64,000 bases of DNA, taken from assembly GCF_013314535.1 (NCBI RefSeq), contig NZ_JABUAE010000010.1:1-64000 (forward strand), in the 5' to 3' direction. Shown piece after piece: positions 7,813-16,102 of this stretch. The notes beneath the pieces were generated by a model. That model ran no database searches, was not told the DNA's origin, and saw nothing but the letters and a program-made list of their open reading frames with translations. The number at the start of each line of letters is the position of its first letter. Position 1 is the first letter of the stretch. The DNA is from Bacillus sp. Xin1. Its GTDB lineage: Bacteria > Bacillota > Bacilli > Bacillales > Bacillaceae_G. A program made the position numbers and the translations under genes.

Positions 7813-7975
7813 TTGTCGTTATTTGCCAAAGCATTGATATCCTTTGTCGAATCGCTGATATATTGTGAGAAACGGTCGATATATTTAGGAAATCGCCGAT
7901 AAAATTTCATTTACTATTTTGAGCCATCCAACTCTCGGCAGTTTGCTATATTTCTTCTTGTAGTTTTGTAACATT
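7813..7975. repeat. GATATAT/CGATTCGAC interspersed repeat (uninterrupted copy)
   Basis: Matches the two halves at 23419-23509 and 23658-23730 (TCGTTATTTG, GAATCGCTGATATAT, AGAAAC.GTCGATATATTT, then GATAAAATTTCATTTACTATTTT and ATTTCTTCTT). This copy has no insertion. It lies in the convergent gap between the EamA gene and metG. Confidence 0.7.
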
Positions 7976-7982
7976 CCCCTTT

Positions 7983-9617
7983 CTACTTTAATGCCGCGTA
8001 TAGCTTTTCTACCTCTTTTTCAATTTCTTTTAGATCAATTCTTTCAAACAATGGTTGCACATCACTCACCCGCTCTGGCAATGTACTTTCACATTTCCAA
8101 CTCGTATTCGTAATCGATAGCATATTCCGCACTCTTTCACTAGAAAACGGTAAAAACGGCTCAAGTAACTGAGCAAGATTCACAATAAAATATACACAGG
8201 TGTAAATCGTCTTTTCACAAGCTGCAGGATCTTCTTCTCTTTGCTTCCAAGGCGCCTGCTCATCAAAATACTTATTCGCAAAGCGCACCGTTTCAAAAAT
8301 TGTTTCCAACGCTACTTTAAAATGAGCCTGCTCAATTGCTTCTCCTACTTTTAGATATAATTCCTCTATTCTTTCTTTCAGTTCTACATTTACATTTCTC
8401 TTTGGTACTACACCGTCATAATACTTCTCAATGAATTTCAGTGTACGATTCACAAAATTCCCATATGCACCTAAAAGCTCACTGTTGTGACTATAAATAA
8501 ATTCCCGCCAAGAAAAATCGGTATCACGATTTTCTGGTGCATTAGTCGTTAAGAAATAACGAATCGAATCTGGTTCGTACCGCTCTAATATATCTGGTAC
8601 CCATACCGCCCAGTTTTTACTTGTCGATAATTTTCGTTTCTCGACTGTTAAATATTCATTGGAAACGATATGATGCGGAATGGCCTCTTCTCCGACTCCA
8701 AGCAATACAGCTGGCCAAATGATCGAATGAAATGGGATATTGTCCTTTCCATGCACATAATAAGTCTTTGCACTACGACTCCAAAACTCCCCGTCATCTT
8801 TGCCTGTTTCTTCAGCCCATCGTTTACTTGCTGAATAATAGCCTGACACTGCTTCAATCCATACATAGATTTTCTTATCCTCATATCCCTTAACTGGGAT
8901 GGGTACTCCAATTGGTAAATCGCGTGATACCGCCCTGTCTTGCAATCCTTCTTGTAAGTAACGCTCTGTTAGTTGAACCGCATTATCACGCCATGCGCCT
9001 TCTTGTTTTGCAGCTGTTACTTCATCTTTCATCTGCTCCTGAAATTTATGCAATGCAAAGTAGAAATGCTCTGTTTCCTTCACCGCTGGGGTATTTCCAC
9101 ATAATTTACATTTCTTTTCTAATAAATCGAGCGGATCTAAAATTGCTGAGCATGCATCACATTGATCACCACGAGCTGGTTCATGACAATGTGGACAAAT
9201 TCCTTCTACATATCGATCCGGCAAAAATTGTGTACATGTTTCGCAATATGCTTGTTCAACTGTTTTTTTATAAATGAATCCTTCTTCTAATAAACGTAAG
9301 AAAATCTTCTGTACCGTTTCATGATGGTGCTCTGTATCTGTACGTGTATAACAATCATACGTAAACCCAAGCTCCTTAAAACATCGCTGGAATTCTTCAT
9401 GATAATGGTCTGCAATTTCTTTTGCGGTAACCCCTTCTTGTTTTGCCCGAATGGCAATTGGCGTTCCATTACAATCACTTCCTGATACGTAAAGAACTTT
9501 CTCTCCTTTTGCTCTATAGTAACGCGCTAAAATATCTCCTGGTAATAAACTCGCAACATGACCAAGATGTAACGATCCATTCGCATACGGCCAAGCTCCA
9601 CCAATAAAAATGCTCAT
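7983..9617 (-). CDS. metG: Methionyl-tRNA synthetase (short, two-zinc-knuckle form)
   Basis: Charges tRNA-Met. Class I signatures: HLGH at residues 17-20 and KLSTS at 329-333 (the KMSKS loop). Four CxxC pairs (C125/128, C141/144, C153/156, C170/173) form the double zinc knuckle in the connective peptide. The C-terminal anticodon-binding helical domain is present, but the EMAP-type tRNA-binding extension of longer MetRS is absent (544 aa in all). B. cereus-group strains commonly carry two MetRS genes; this short one is probably the accessory copy (inference). It is led by a T-box with an AUG specifier. Confidence 0.93.
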   Translation of the reverse strand: MSIFIGGAWPYANGSLHLGHVASLLPGDILARYYRAKGEKVLYVSGSDCNGTPIAIRAKQEGVTAKEIADHYHEEFQRCFKELGFTYDCYTRTDTEHHHETVQKIFLRLLEEGFIYKKTVEQAYCETCTQFLPDRYVEGICPHCHEPARGDQCDACSAILDPLDLLEKKCKLCGNTPAVKETEHFYFALHKFQEQMKDEVTAAKQEGAWRDNAVQLTERYLQEGLQDRAVSRDLPIGVPIPVKGYEDKKIYVWIEAVSGYYSASKRWAEETGKDDGEFWSRSAKTYYVHGKDNIPFHSIIWPAVLLGVGEEAIPHHIVSNEYLTVEKRKLSTSKNWAVWVPDILERYEPDSIRYFLTTNAPENRDTDFSWREFIYSHNSELLGAYGNFVNRTLKFIEKYYDGVVPKRNVNVELKERIEELYLKVGEAIEQAHFKVALETIFETVRFANKYFDEQAPWKQREEDPAACEKTIYTCVYFIVNLAQLLEPFLPFSSERVRNMLSITNTSWKCESTLPERVSDVQPLFERIDLKEIEKEVEKLYAALK

Positions 9618-9640
9618 CTTCTATTCCTCCTTTAAAATAT

Positions 9641-9683
9641 AAAAAGCCCCGCCCCTATCTTCAGAAAAGATAAGGGCGGGGCT
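9641..9683 (-). terminator. T-box-controlled terminator of metG
   Basis: GC-rich stem (9645-9654 with 9674-9683) followed on the minus strand by T5. It is the regulated terminator of the T-box below. Confidence 0.9.
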
Positions 9684-9949
9684 GTATAAACAGTCGCGGT
9701 ACCACCTTATTTCGTCAACTATTCACATAGCTGACCTCGTCAAGTACGGAGCAATACTCATGCTCTTATACTGTGGTTTTGATAACGAGAACCAACTCTC
9801 GTCGCCGCCTACTATTATCATTTGATAAGTTCGGGACGCAGCTCAAAGGCCATTTTTCAAATGAATATTCTTGCTTCTTCTCAGCTTCCAAAGCTCTCTG
9901 GAAAGAATGGTTTCATTCTACTTTTCCTTTTCAATGCTTTTCATATATA
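9641..9949 (-). promoter_or_regulatory. T-box riboswitch (Met specifier)
   Basis: The conserved T-box core (minus sense GGTGGTACCGCG, about 9695-9706) precedes the terminator. Stem I shows the AGAGAG and GCTGAGAAG elements. The specifier loop reads GAAAAATGG with AUG at 9853-9851, consistent with control of MetRS by uncharged tRNA-Met. The promoter is -35 TTGATT (9979-9984), a 17-nt spacer and -10 TAAAAT (9956-9961). Confidence 0.93.
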
Positions 9950-10057
9950 ACACGTATTTTACGGATAAAATACAGAAAAATCAAATTTTTATTTTTAAAA
10001 ATAGGAAATTCAAAATCCTTTCCGAATATCTATATGTTCAGAAAAGGAGTGATTTCA

Positions 10058-10879
10058 TTGAATCAACAACAAGTAAGCGCCATAAATAAAAAAGGCTGGA
10101 GTGCAGCAGCTTATGAAGCGTGGACGAATCGGCACGGTACTCCAAAGGAATACGCAAAAAAACTTATGCAAGATCCTGCTCATGAAGTAGCCCACTACTT
10201 ACCTTATATACAAAATCCACAAGGGAAACGAATCATCAATTTACTCGGCTCGAAAGGAAATAAAGCTGTAGCCCTCGCATTATTAGGAGCCGATGTAACC
10301 GTTGTAGATATTTCTGAGAGTAACGCAAAGTATGCAGATGAGCTAGCAGATGCTGCGAAGGTTTCGATTGAATATATTGTTTCAGATGTACTAGAAATAA
10401 CACCTTCTCCATCATTCGATGTTGTATTACTAGAACTCGGTGTACTTCATTACTTTTTAGATCTCAAACCACTTTTCAAATTAATCTCAGGGCTTCTAAA
10501 AGACGGGGGTATTTTTATACTTCGTGACTATCATCCTCTTTATACAAAGTTATTAGCGATAGATGATCAAAAGTTTAAGGCAAGCGGAGATTATTTTTCT
10601 GAAGAAGTAATTGAAGATAACGTTGCTTATAGCATTCTACTAGATAAAGCGCAGCAAGAGCTACTGCCTAAAACGATGATTCGCCGCTGGACGTTAGGAG
10701 AAATTATTACAGAAGTCGCGGGGGCAAACCTATGCATCGAAAAGCTCATTGAAGAGCGAGGTCCACACCAACGATGGGTCTTCCCTTCTTCAGCCCCAGA
10801 AGGAATGGAAGAACGTATCCCAGAACTTTATACATTAATCGCAACGATATCATGCAAAAAAGGATCCCTTCACGGATAG
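10058..10879 (+). CDS. Class I SAM-dependent methyltransferase
   Basis: 273 aa from a TTG start that has AAGGAG 8 nt upstream (10044-10049). A longer reading frame extends back across the antisense T-box and is not used. The Rossmann signature is IINLLGSKGNKAVALALLGADVTVVDIS near residues 55-82, with the acidic end of strand 2 (VVDIS). IVSDVLE, LLELGVLHYFLDLKPLFKLISGLLKDGGIFILRDYHP matches motifs II-III. The substrate is unknown; the family often acts on small molecules. It faces away from metG. Confidence 0.88.
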   Translation: MNQQQVSAINKKGWSAAAYEAWTNRHGTPKEYAKKLMQDPAHEVAHYLPYIQNPQGKRIINLLGSKGNKAVALALLGADVTVVDISESNAKYADELADAAKVSIEYIVSDVLEITPSPSFDVVLLELGVLHYFLDLKPLFKLISGLLKDGGIFILRDYHPLYTKLLAIDDQKFKASGDYFSEEVIEDNVAYSILLDKAQQELLPKTMIRRWTLGEIITEVAGANLCIEKLIEERGPHQRWVFPSSAPEGMEERIPELYTLIATISCKKGSLHG

Positions 10880-10890
10880 GATCCTATTTG
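10855..10890. terminator. Terminator shared by the methyltransferase and the leftward small RNA
   Basis: AGGATCC (10861-10867) pairs with GGATCCT (10879-10885). On the minus strand it is followed by a T6 run (10855-10860); on the plus strand the tail is weaker (ATTTG). Confidence 0.75.
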
Positions 10891-11013
10891 CATGCTTAAC
10901 GCATATAAGTTGAGGTTGGAGATTACCATAATTCTGTAGAATAGGACACAAGGTATTTCAACATTTTGTCTCTGACTTACGCAGTCAAAAGGGGTATGAC
11001 CAACATAACGAAG
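10855..11013 (-). ncRNA. Candidate Fur-controlled small RNA (about 160 nt)
   Basis: On the minus strand, TTGATA (11044-11049), an 18-nt spacer and TAAAAT (11020-11025) make a good sigma-A promoter overlapped by a Fur box. From there to the T6 terminator there is no ORF with a ribosome site, only 9- and 13-codon ATG frames without one. The predicted RNA carries a C-rich ACCCCTTTT stretch and a TGACT/AGTCA hairpin. C-rich single strands are typical of FsrA-like iron-sparing RNAs. Family identity is not shown. Confidence 0.45.
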
Positions 11014-11032
11014 AGTGATATTTTATTTGATA

Positions 11033-11049
11033 TTGATAATCGTTATCAA
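11033..11049. promoter_or_regulatory. Fur box (perfect 7-1-7-type palindrome)
   Basis: TTGATAATCGTTATCAA: the classic TGATAAT-N-ATTATCA pattern with one central mismatch pair. It overlaps the -35 and spacer of the leftward promoter. No protein gene starts nearby on either strand. Confidence 0.75.
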
Positions 11050-11095
11050 CTAATTAGAAGTATACATGATGTATACTAAAAAGACAATAGGATTT

Positions 11096-12196
11096 TCACA
11101 TTTTTCTTCTTAAAACTTTCGGTACATATACGCAATATGGCTCGCTCTCTAAATAATCACCGGTTATTGCATATGCTCTAGAACGAGAACCCCCACATAT
11201 ATAGCGGTATTCACACTTCCCACACTTCCCTTTATAGCCATCTGGATTACGTAATGCTTGAAAAATTGGGGAGTGACGATAAATATCCCGTAATTGTTTT
11301 TCTCTCACATTTCCAGTTTGAATTGGTAATAGCCCGCTTGGATACACATCGCCAATATGTGAAATAAAAACAAAACCGTTGCCATCATTCACGCCTTTTG
11401 GCGCTCGTCCTAAGCCATCAATTTTTCCGGTTAAGCCATTTTGAAGTGCATCTTCATAACACATTCTTTTCTTGCTTTGTACTTCCTTATTTTTTTGTTG
11501 CATCACAACGCGGCGGTAATGTTGGGCAGCTGTTGTCTTTATATCAAACGATGCCGTTTTACCTATTTCATATAATTTACGAAATACAAGTTCATGTTCT
11601 ACTGGCGAAATCATATCATCTACATTTCCCCTTCCGGTTGGAACAAGGAAAAATACGCTCCATAGCACACCGCCTAATTTTTCAACAAGCGCTGCCATCT
11701 TCTCTATTTCATGAACATTGTACTTAGAAATAGTTGTATTCACTTGGACTGGAATCTGTAACTCATTTAAATATTGAATCGCATCCATCGTAAGCTGAAA
11801 AGACCCTGCCACGCCACGAAAACGGTCATGTGTCTCAGCTGTAGCACCATCGATACTAAAGGCCCATCGTGCAAGTCCAACCTCTTTTGCTTTTTGAATC
11901 GCCCTTTTCGTTACATTCGGAGTTGCACTCGGCGTCATCGAAACACGTAATCCTTTTTGCACTGCATAATCTGCTAACTCATAAATATCTTCTCTCATAA
12001 GCGGATCCCCGCCTGAAAAAACTAGCATTGGCTGATCCATTTCATATATTTCATCAATTAATCTTTTCCCTTCAAGGAAAGTTAGTTCCCTCGGGTCTCT
12101 CCTATACTGCGCTTCCGCTCGGCAATGCAGACATTTTAATTCACAAGCACGCGTTACTTCCCATATTACAATAAAAGGATTTTCATCATAATTCAT
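11096..12196 (-). CDS. Radical SAM/SPASM-domain protein
   Basis: 366 aa. CxxxCxxC (C18, C22, C25) binds the radical-SAM [4Fe-4S] cluster, followed by the GGDP motif for SAM (VFSGGDPL) and the core barrel. The C-terminal SPASM region has a Cys-rich GKCGKCEYRYICGGSRSRAY segment for auxiliary clusters. Related proteins act in peptide maturation and heme-type tetrapyrrole synthesis (AhbD/NirJ-like). No precursor peptide gene is visible nearby, so the substrate is open. It is divergent from the DUF59 gene, an iron-sulfur assembly factor type, across a 130-nt region that holds a Fur-like box. Confidence 0.88.
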   Translation of the reverse strand: MNYDENPFIVIWEVTRACELKCLHCRAEAQYRRDPRELTFLEGKRLIDEIYEMDQPMLVFSGGDPLMREDIYELADYAVQKGLRVSMTPSATPNVTKRAIQKAKEVGLARWAFSIDGATAETHDRFRGVAGSFQLTMDAIQYLNELQIPVQVNTTISKYNVHEIEKMAALVEKLGGVLWSVFFLVPTGRGNVDDMISPVEHELVFRKLYEIGKTASFDIKTTAAQHYRRVVMQQKNKEVQSKKRMCYEDALQNGLTGKIDGLGRAPKGVNDGNGFVFISHIGDVYPSGLLPIQTGNVREKQLRDIYRHSPIFQALRNPDGYKGKCGKCEYRYICGGSRSRAYAITGDYLESEPYCVYVPKVLRRKM

Positions 12197-12299
12197 TTTC
12201 CATCTCGCTCCTCCCTACATACTTATAATCAGTATAGGAAAGATTGTAAAAAAACACTGTGAGCTATTTCACTGCATCTTTATCTTATTTCCTTTATAA

Positions 12300-12314
12300 T
12301 GAGAATGGATATCA
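12300..12314. promoter_or_regulatory. Fur-like box over the DUF59 promoter
   Basis: TGAGAATGGATATCA matches TGATAATNATTATCA at all but three positions. It starts at the last base of a TATAAT box (12295-12300) and lies just before the ribosome site. Confidence 0.55.
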
Positions 12315-12335
12315 TTAATATTAGGAGTGTTGTGC

Positions 12336-12650
12336 ATGTCGCAAGAATTCGAAGAGAAATTATATGCCAATTTAGAGGCTGTTATTGATCCTGAATTAGG
12401 TGTTGATATTATCAATCTTGGTTTAGTCTATGATGTGACAGCAGATGAAAATAATAATGCTGTTATTACAATGACAATGACTTCAATCGGTTGCCCAATG
12501 GCGGGACAAATCGTATCAGATGTCAAAAAAGTATTATCGACAAATGTACCAGAGGTAAATGAAATAGAGGTCAATGTAGTTTGGAATCCACCTTGGTCAA
12601 AAGAGCGTATGTCACGTATGGCGAAAATCGCACTAGGCATTCGCGATTAA
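12336..12650 (+). CDS. DUF59 (MIP18/SufT-like) iron-sulfur cluster assembly factor
   Basis: 104 aa, one DUF59 domain: VIDPELGVDIINLGLVYDV near residues 15-33, MTMTSIGCPMAGQI with the conserved Cys near residue 53, and the VVWNPPWSKERMS signature. Family members (PaaD, SufT, YitW) help load Fe-S clusters into target proteins. I use ATG 12336 because AGGAG lies 8 nt upstream; an in-frame GTG at 12327 overlaps that site. The adjacent divergent radical-SAM enzyme is an Fe-S protein, so the pair may be matched partners (inference). Confidence 0.9.
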   Translation: MSQEFEEKLYANLEAVIDPELGVDIINLGLVYDVTADENNNAVITMTMTSIGCPMAGQIVSDVKKVLSTNVPEVNEIEVNVVWNPPWSKERMSRMAKIALGIRD

Positions 12651-12663
12651 CATCACATAAACA

Positions 12664-12712
12664 TAAAAAACTAAGAAGGATGTTTTCTATTTAAACATCC
12701 TTCTTAGTTTTT
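12664..12712 (+). terminator. Strong terminator after the DUF59 gene
   Basis: 19-bp near-perfect stem (AAACTAAGAAGGATGTTT with its complement), 7-nt loop, T5. Confidence 0.92.
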
Positions 12713-12732
12713 ATCCCATAATAACCTAATAG

Positions 12733-12806
12733 GACCCACCTAAACTTCTTCGCATTTTCTTAAGTTTTGAGGTGGGGATACTACGGCTCGTTAATGCTGG
12801 ATAAAA
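12733..12806. repeat. Partial copy of the bcr1-like repeat
   Basis: Matches the right half of the copy at 23510-23657 (CCACCT, TTGAGGTGGGG, CGTTAATGC.GGATAAA). The left half is missing. Confidence 0.65.
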
Positions 12807-12838
12807 AAATCCCCTGTAGCTTTTACAGGGGGAAACAA
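12802..12838 (-). terminator. Terminator of the neutral protease gene
   Basis: CCCCTGTA/TACAGGGG stem; on the minus strand it is followed by a run of T. Confidence 0.85.
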
Positions 12839-12878
12839 GGTAGCTTATCCATTAAAGAACGATACACATACTATTCTT

Positions 12879-14528
12879 CTATTTTACACCAACTGCGTCA
12901 TAAGCTTTCGTTACAGCTTGTACTTCTTTAGAATTTGTACCATATAAATCTGTCGCAGATTGAATTGCAGCTTGGCGCATCATTTTAAAGTTAGAGTTTG
13001 CAGTTAAATATTTGGAAAGAGCACGATAGTAAATTTTTTCTGTTGCTTCGCGGCCAACGCCATTTATTTTCACACCATAATGAGTGCCACCTTCAGACAC
13101 TAAATATGCTGCCTTGTTATTAATACTACTGTTAATATGAACACCGCCATTATCAGCTGTTCCTTTATAACGTTTGTCGTAATGATCTGGATAGCCCTCA
13201 GTTGGTTTTAATGGGTTTTTAATAGAAGCAGGGTCACTCAAGGAACGTAGCGCATCTCCTGGTTTACCTGGTGTGTAAATATCTTCCCCAAGCTCCCAAT
13301 CATCACGGTCTACCATCGCACCGAAAATATCAGATAGCGATTCGTTTAATGCACCAGACTCATCTTTATATACAAGATTTGCTGTATGCTCTGTTACAGC
13401 ATGCGTTAACTCATGAGCAATAACATCTAAGCCTGCAGATAATGGAATAAATGTTTTTCCATCCCCATCTCCATACATCATTTGTATCCCGTTCCACGCA
13501 GCATTATTCCAACTTTCACCTACGTGAACAGTAGAAATTAACTTCGCACCTTGATTATCAAAAGAATTACGTTGGAATACCTTTTTATAATAGTCATATA
13601 CTTTTCCTGCGTTTACATGCGCATCAACAGCAGCTTTATCTTCAAAGAACTTCGATTTACTTTCTATTTCTTCACCTGTATATCCAAGCCATTGTGAGAA
13701 GAGATTAAACCAGTTCTCATCCATATTTTGTGCATCAAACGTATGAACACCCTTTCCACGTTTGCCATCAAATAAATTAAATGCTCCCGTTTTTGCATCT
13801 TGAGCAATTTCAAATGATTCTCTCTGTCCTAACACGCCATATCCAAAACCAGTAATATGATCGATTGCGTTATATTTCTCAATCACATTTCCATTTGTTG
13901 CATCAACAAAGTAATGCCAGTAACCTGGAGCTGGTTTTGAAACAGATGCTTTTACAAGGTATGAAAGATAATATTGTCCATCCTTTTCATACACATATAA
14001 ATCTTTTTTCACACCATCATATTGATTTACTTTGCCAATTTCTTTCTCAATATCAGCTTTCGCAATTTCTACCGCTTTCTCATCAGTAATGCTCGCTGCA
14101 GCCGGAATATTTTTATCTTCTAAATTCGGGATAACTTGCCCGAAGAACGCTTTTACATTATTGTCTTTATCGATTGCCACCGTTTGATCTGAACCATACA
14201 CAGGAATATTATTATGTTTCTCAACTAACTTCACATGTGTTGTACCCGATTCTGCATCTTTTTCTTCCCCAACAATGTTAAAGTGTTTATCAATATTTCC
14301 TGCTAATTTAAACATGTCCTTCTTACTCTCTAAGTACTGAAATACTGTTTCTTTTTTATCTAATCCTTTTGGAGCTTTCCATTCCTCACCTATGTAAGCT
14401 GGTGTTTTAAATTCTTGGTGGTATTGCACTTTTTGTTCTTCCGCTTGTGTTTTTGTTGCTCCAAATGCCCCAAAACCTGCTGCGATAACGGATAAAGCTA
14501 ATGCTGATGAAACGACTTGCTTTTTCAA
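12879..14528 (-). CDS. npr: Bacillolysin-type neutral metalloprotease (M4, thermolysin family)
   Basis: Secreted zinc endopeptidase. A 549-aa prepro-protein: signal peptide (MKKQVVSSALALSVIAAGFG, cleaved near TQA), FTP and PepSY propeptide (about residues 30-230), then the catalytic domain. Zinc site HELTH at 372-376 with Glu396 (NESLSD), and a catalytic His in the later GGVHINSS segment. I start at TTG 14528 because GGGGAG lies 7 nt upstream; a GTG 36 nt earlier has no site. No obvious PlcR box is seen upstream, but a long inverted repeat lies at 14687-14716. Monocistronic. Confidence 0.93.
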   Translation of the reverse strand: MKKQVVSSALALSVIAAGFGAFGATKTQAEEQKVQYHQEFKTPAYIGEEWKAPKGLDKKETVFQYLESKKDMFKLAGNIDKHFNIVGEEKDAESGTTHVKLVEKHNNIPVYGSDQTVAIDKDNNVKAFFGQVIPNLEDKNIPAAASITDEKAVEIAKADIEKEIGKVNQYDGVKKDLYVYEKDGQYYLSYLVKASVSKPAPGYWHYFVDATNGNVIEKYNAIDHITGFGYGVLGQRESFEIAQDAKTGAFNLFDGKRGKGVHTFDAQNMDENWFNLFSQWLGYTGEEIESKSKFFEDKAAVDAHVNAGKVYDYYKKVFQRNSFDNQGAKLISTVHVGESWNNAAWNGIQMMYGDGDGKTFIPLSAGLDVIAHELTHAVTEHTANLVYKDESGALNESLSDIFGAMVDRDDWELGEDIYTPGKPGDALRSLSDPASIKNPLKPTEGYPDHYDKRYKGTADNGGVHINSSINNKAAYLVSEGGTHYGVKINGVGREATEKIYYRALSKYLTANSNFKMMRQAAIQSATDLYGTNSKEVQAVTKAYDAVGVK

Positions 14529-14686
14529 TCTAACACTCCCCATTCCCCAAAAATTTTTTGACACTCTTATACATTTCGGAAAAAGGGAAATATATCCTTT
14601 TAAAAAATATTGAGAAAGAATTTCCTCGCAATTTTCCCTAAAAAATTACACTTTTAGTATATTTAAAGAAATCTACATGTAAAAAG

Positions 14687-14716
14687 TCAAGTTAACATTG
14701 CATATTAACTTGACTC
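14687..14716. repeat. Inverted repeat upstream of the neutral protease
   Basis: AGTCAAGTTAA and TTAACTTGACT arms (11 bp) around a short central loop, about 160 nt upstream of the protease start and beside a repeat element. It is not followed by a T run on either strand, so it is more like an operator than a terminator. Confidence 0.45.
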
Positions 14717-14720
14717 ATAC

Positions 14721-14998
14721 TTTATCCCGCACTAACGGGCAGTAATACTCCCACCTCAAAATTCAGTGTAAACAATGTCCAGCTCTAGCGGCTAGAATCT
14801 CCGGTCGTTTCGCTCCCTCGGACGAGGCAAAAAGCGCCTCTCTGTCGGGAGCTCCAACGTCCTGCGATTCTGAATGAGCCGCTTCCGCTTTTCTAAAAAA
14901 GTTAGGTGGGAGATAAACTGCCCGTAAAGGCCCGATTAGTGAGGGCTAATAATCAATGGGGGATGAGGAAACCCCCACTGATTAAAGTTTCACTTTAT
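14721..14998 (-). mobile_element. bcr1-like element carrying a second repeat inside it
   Basis: Full-length copy in inverse orientation. TTTAT flanks it at 14721-14725 and 14994-14998 (target duplication). The middle is split by about 130 bp (14770-14898) of another repeat family. The outer parts match the copies at 19831-19977 and 23510-23657. Confidence 0.75.
14770..14898. repeat. AGCGGCTAG/GAGCCGCTT repeat nested in the bcr1-like element
   Basis: Shares TCTAGCGGCTAGAAT, GCCTC, AAAGCGC and GAGCCGCTTCCGCTTT with the reverse complement of the repeat at 17706-17845. Confidence 0.65.
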
Positions 14999-15018
14999 CT
15001 TTAAAAGGTGGTGAGATA

Positions 15019-15309
15019 ATGTTACCGCAAATAATTATGTATTCCTTCTGTCCGATAACATTATTAGCGACTTTCTTCCTGTTCATCAAACTACAGCACA
15101 AAACAATCACATATTTTCTACCTGCTATCGTTTCAACAATATTTGCTGTCCTCTTCTATGCTCAGTTTTTGTTCAATAATGGGCTAAATGAATTTGTTCT
15201 CGCCATTTTCTTTATCGGTACCGCGTTAGCAAATCTATTTTTCATTCTAATCTTAAAAGTATTCAAGATGTTTCGTATGAGAAATTTAAAAAAACAAAAA
15301 AAGAAATAG
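15019..15309 (+). CDS. Small three-helix membrane protein, unknown
   Basis: 96 aa with three hydrophobic segments (about residues 4-22, 30-47 and 55-80) and a strongly basic tail (MRNLKKQKKK) that predicts a cytoplasmic C-terminus. AAAGGTGGTGA lies before ATG. It begins 20 nt after the end of a bcr1-like element, which therefore sits within its promoter or leader region. No family is recognised. Confidence 0.65.
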   Translation: MLPQIIMYSFCPITLLATFFLFIKLQHKTITYFLPAIVSTIFAVLFYAQFLFNNGLNEFVLAIFFIGTALANLFFILILKVFKMFRMRNLKKQKKK

Positions 15310-15342
15310 CGCATTATTTTCACTGCACTATTTCTTTTTTAT
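15294..15342. terminator. Bidirectional terminator
   Basis: AAAGAAATAG...CTATTTCTTTTTT stem between convergent genes, with T runs on both strands. Confidence 0.8.
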
Positions 15343-15354
15343 TCATATTGTCTC

Positions 15355-16053
15355 TTATTGCTTTTTCATCTCAATCGCTAAATAATGTGATTGTTCTGTT
15401 GCTCGGATACGAATATCTTCTTCAACTGCTTCTGCCGCATCTCGCATCACAAGTGTCTTACCATTTACTTCGCCGCTTCCTTCAATTTGTACAAGGTACA
15501 CTTGACGCCCTTCACTAACAGGTAAACTAATTTCTTTTCCTGCTTCTAATGATAGCGAATATAAATTTGCGTCTTGATGAATCGCAATTGGTGCACCCCC
15601 ATCAACTGGAGATACCATATGGAACCATGTATTTTCACGTTTGTTCCAATCAAACTTAAACTCACCGTAGTTCGGCGTGTGTCCAGCACGATCTGGTAAA
15701 ATCCAAATTTGTAATAAACGTAATGTCTCATTTCCTAAATTATGTTCACTATGAAATACACCTGTACCAGCGCTCATATATTGTACATGTCCACGCTCAA
15801 TTGTACCGCGGTTCTCCATGCTATCTTGGTGTGTTAACTCACCATCTACAACGTAAGAAATAATCTCCATATCACGATGTGGATGCATATCAAATCCTGT
15901 TTGTGCTGCTACTAGATCATCATTAATAACACGAAGTGCTCCGAAGTGCATATTATCTGGATTGTAATAATCTGCAAATGAAAAATGAAAATGCGTATTT
16001 AACCACCCATGATTCGCTCTTCCCATATTTTTATGATCAATTTTTTTAAACAT
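15355..16053 (-). CDS. Pirin-family protein (YhaK/YhhW-like)
   Basis: 232 aa double cupin. The N-terminal pirin motif HPHRDMEIISYVVDGELTHQDS plus HSEHN supplies the His/His/His/Glu metal site. The C-terminal cupin (SLEAGKEISLPVSEGRQVYLVQIEGSGEV) is retained. Some family members show quercetinase activity or act as redox sensors. ATG 16053 is chosen for GAGGTG 6 nt upstream. It lies downstream of a MarR gene with 49 nt between, and a perfect palindrome resembling the MhqR operator sits just before its ribosome site, which suggests quinone or electrophile induction (inference). Confidence 0.9.
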   Translation of the reverse strand: MFKKIDHKNMGRANHGWLNTHFHFSFADYYNPDNMHFGALRVINDDLVAAQTGFDMHPHRDMEIISYVVDGELTHQDSMENRGTIERGHVQYMSAGTGVFHSEHNLGNETLRLLQIWILPDRAGHTPNYGEFKFDWNKRENTWFHMVSPVDGGAPIAIHQDANLYSLSLEAGKEISLPVSEGRQVYLVQIEGSGEVNGKTLVMRDAAEAVEEDIRIRATEQSHYLAIEMKKQ

Positions 16054-16069
16054 ATCCTTCACCTCATAT

Positions 16070-16087
16070 TATCTCGAATTCGAGATA
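16070..16087. promoter_or_regulatory. MhqR-type operator palindrome
   Basis: TATCTCGAATTCGAGATA, a perfect 9-9 palindrome 17 nt upstream of the pirin start. It matches the published B. subtilis MhqR box pattern as I remember it. Confidence 0.7.
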
Positions 16088-16102
16088 TTTATTTAAAATT
16101 TT

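Noticed and set aside
9773-10057. N-terminal extension of the methyltransferase frame (about 95 codons)
   Set aside because: It runs antisense through the metG T-box and its promoter. The TTG at 10058 has an ideal ribosome site and the conserved protein begins there.
10981-11030. Short peptides of 9 and 13 codons inside the candidate small RNA
   Set aside because: Neither ATG has a ribosome site at a workable distance.
12300-12314. Zur or PerR box instead of Fur at the DUF59 promoter
   Set aside because: The match to the Fur pattern is better than to the PerR pattern; Zur cannot be excluded by eye, but the Fe-S context favours Fur.
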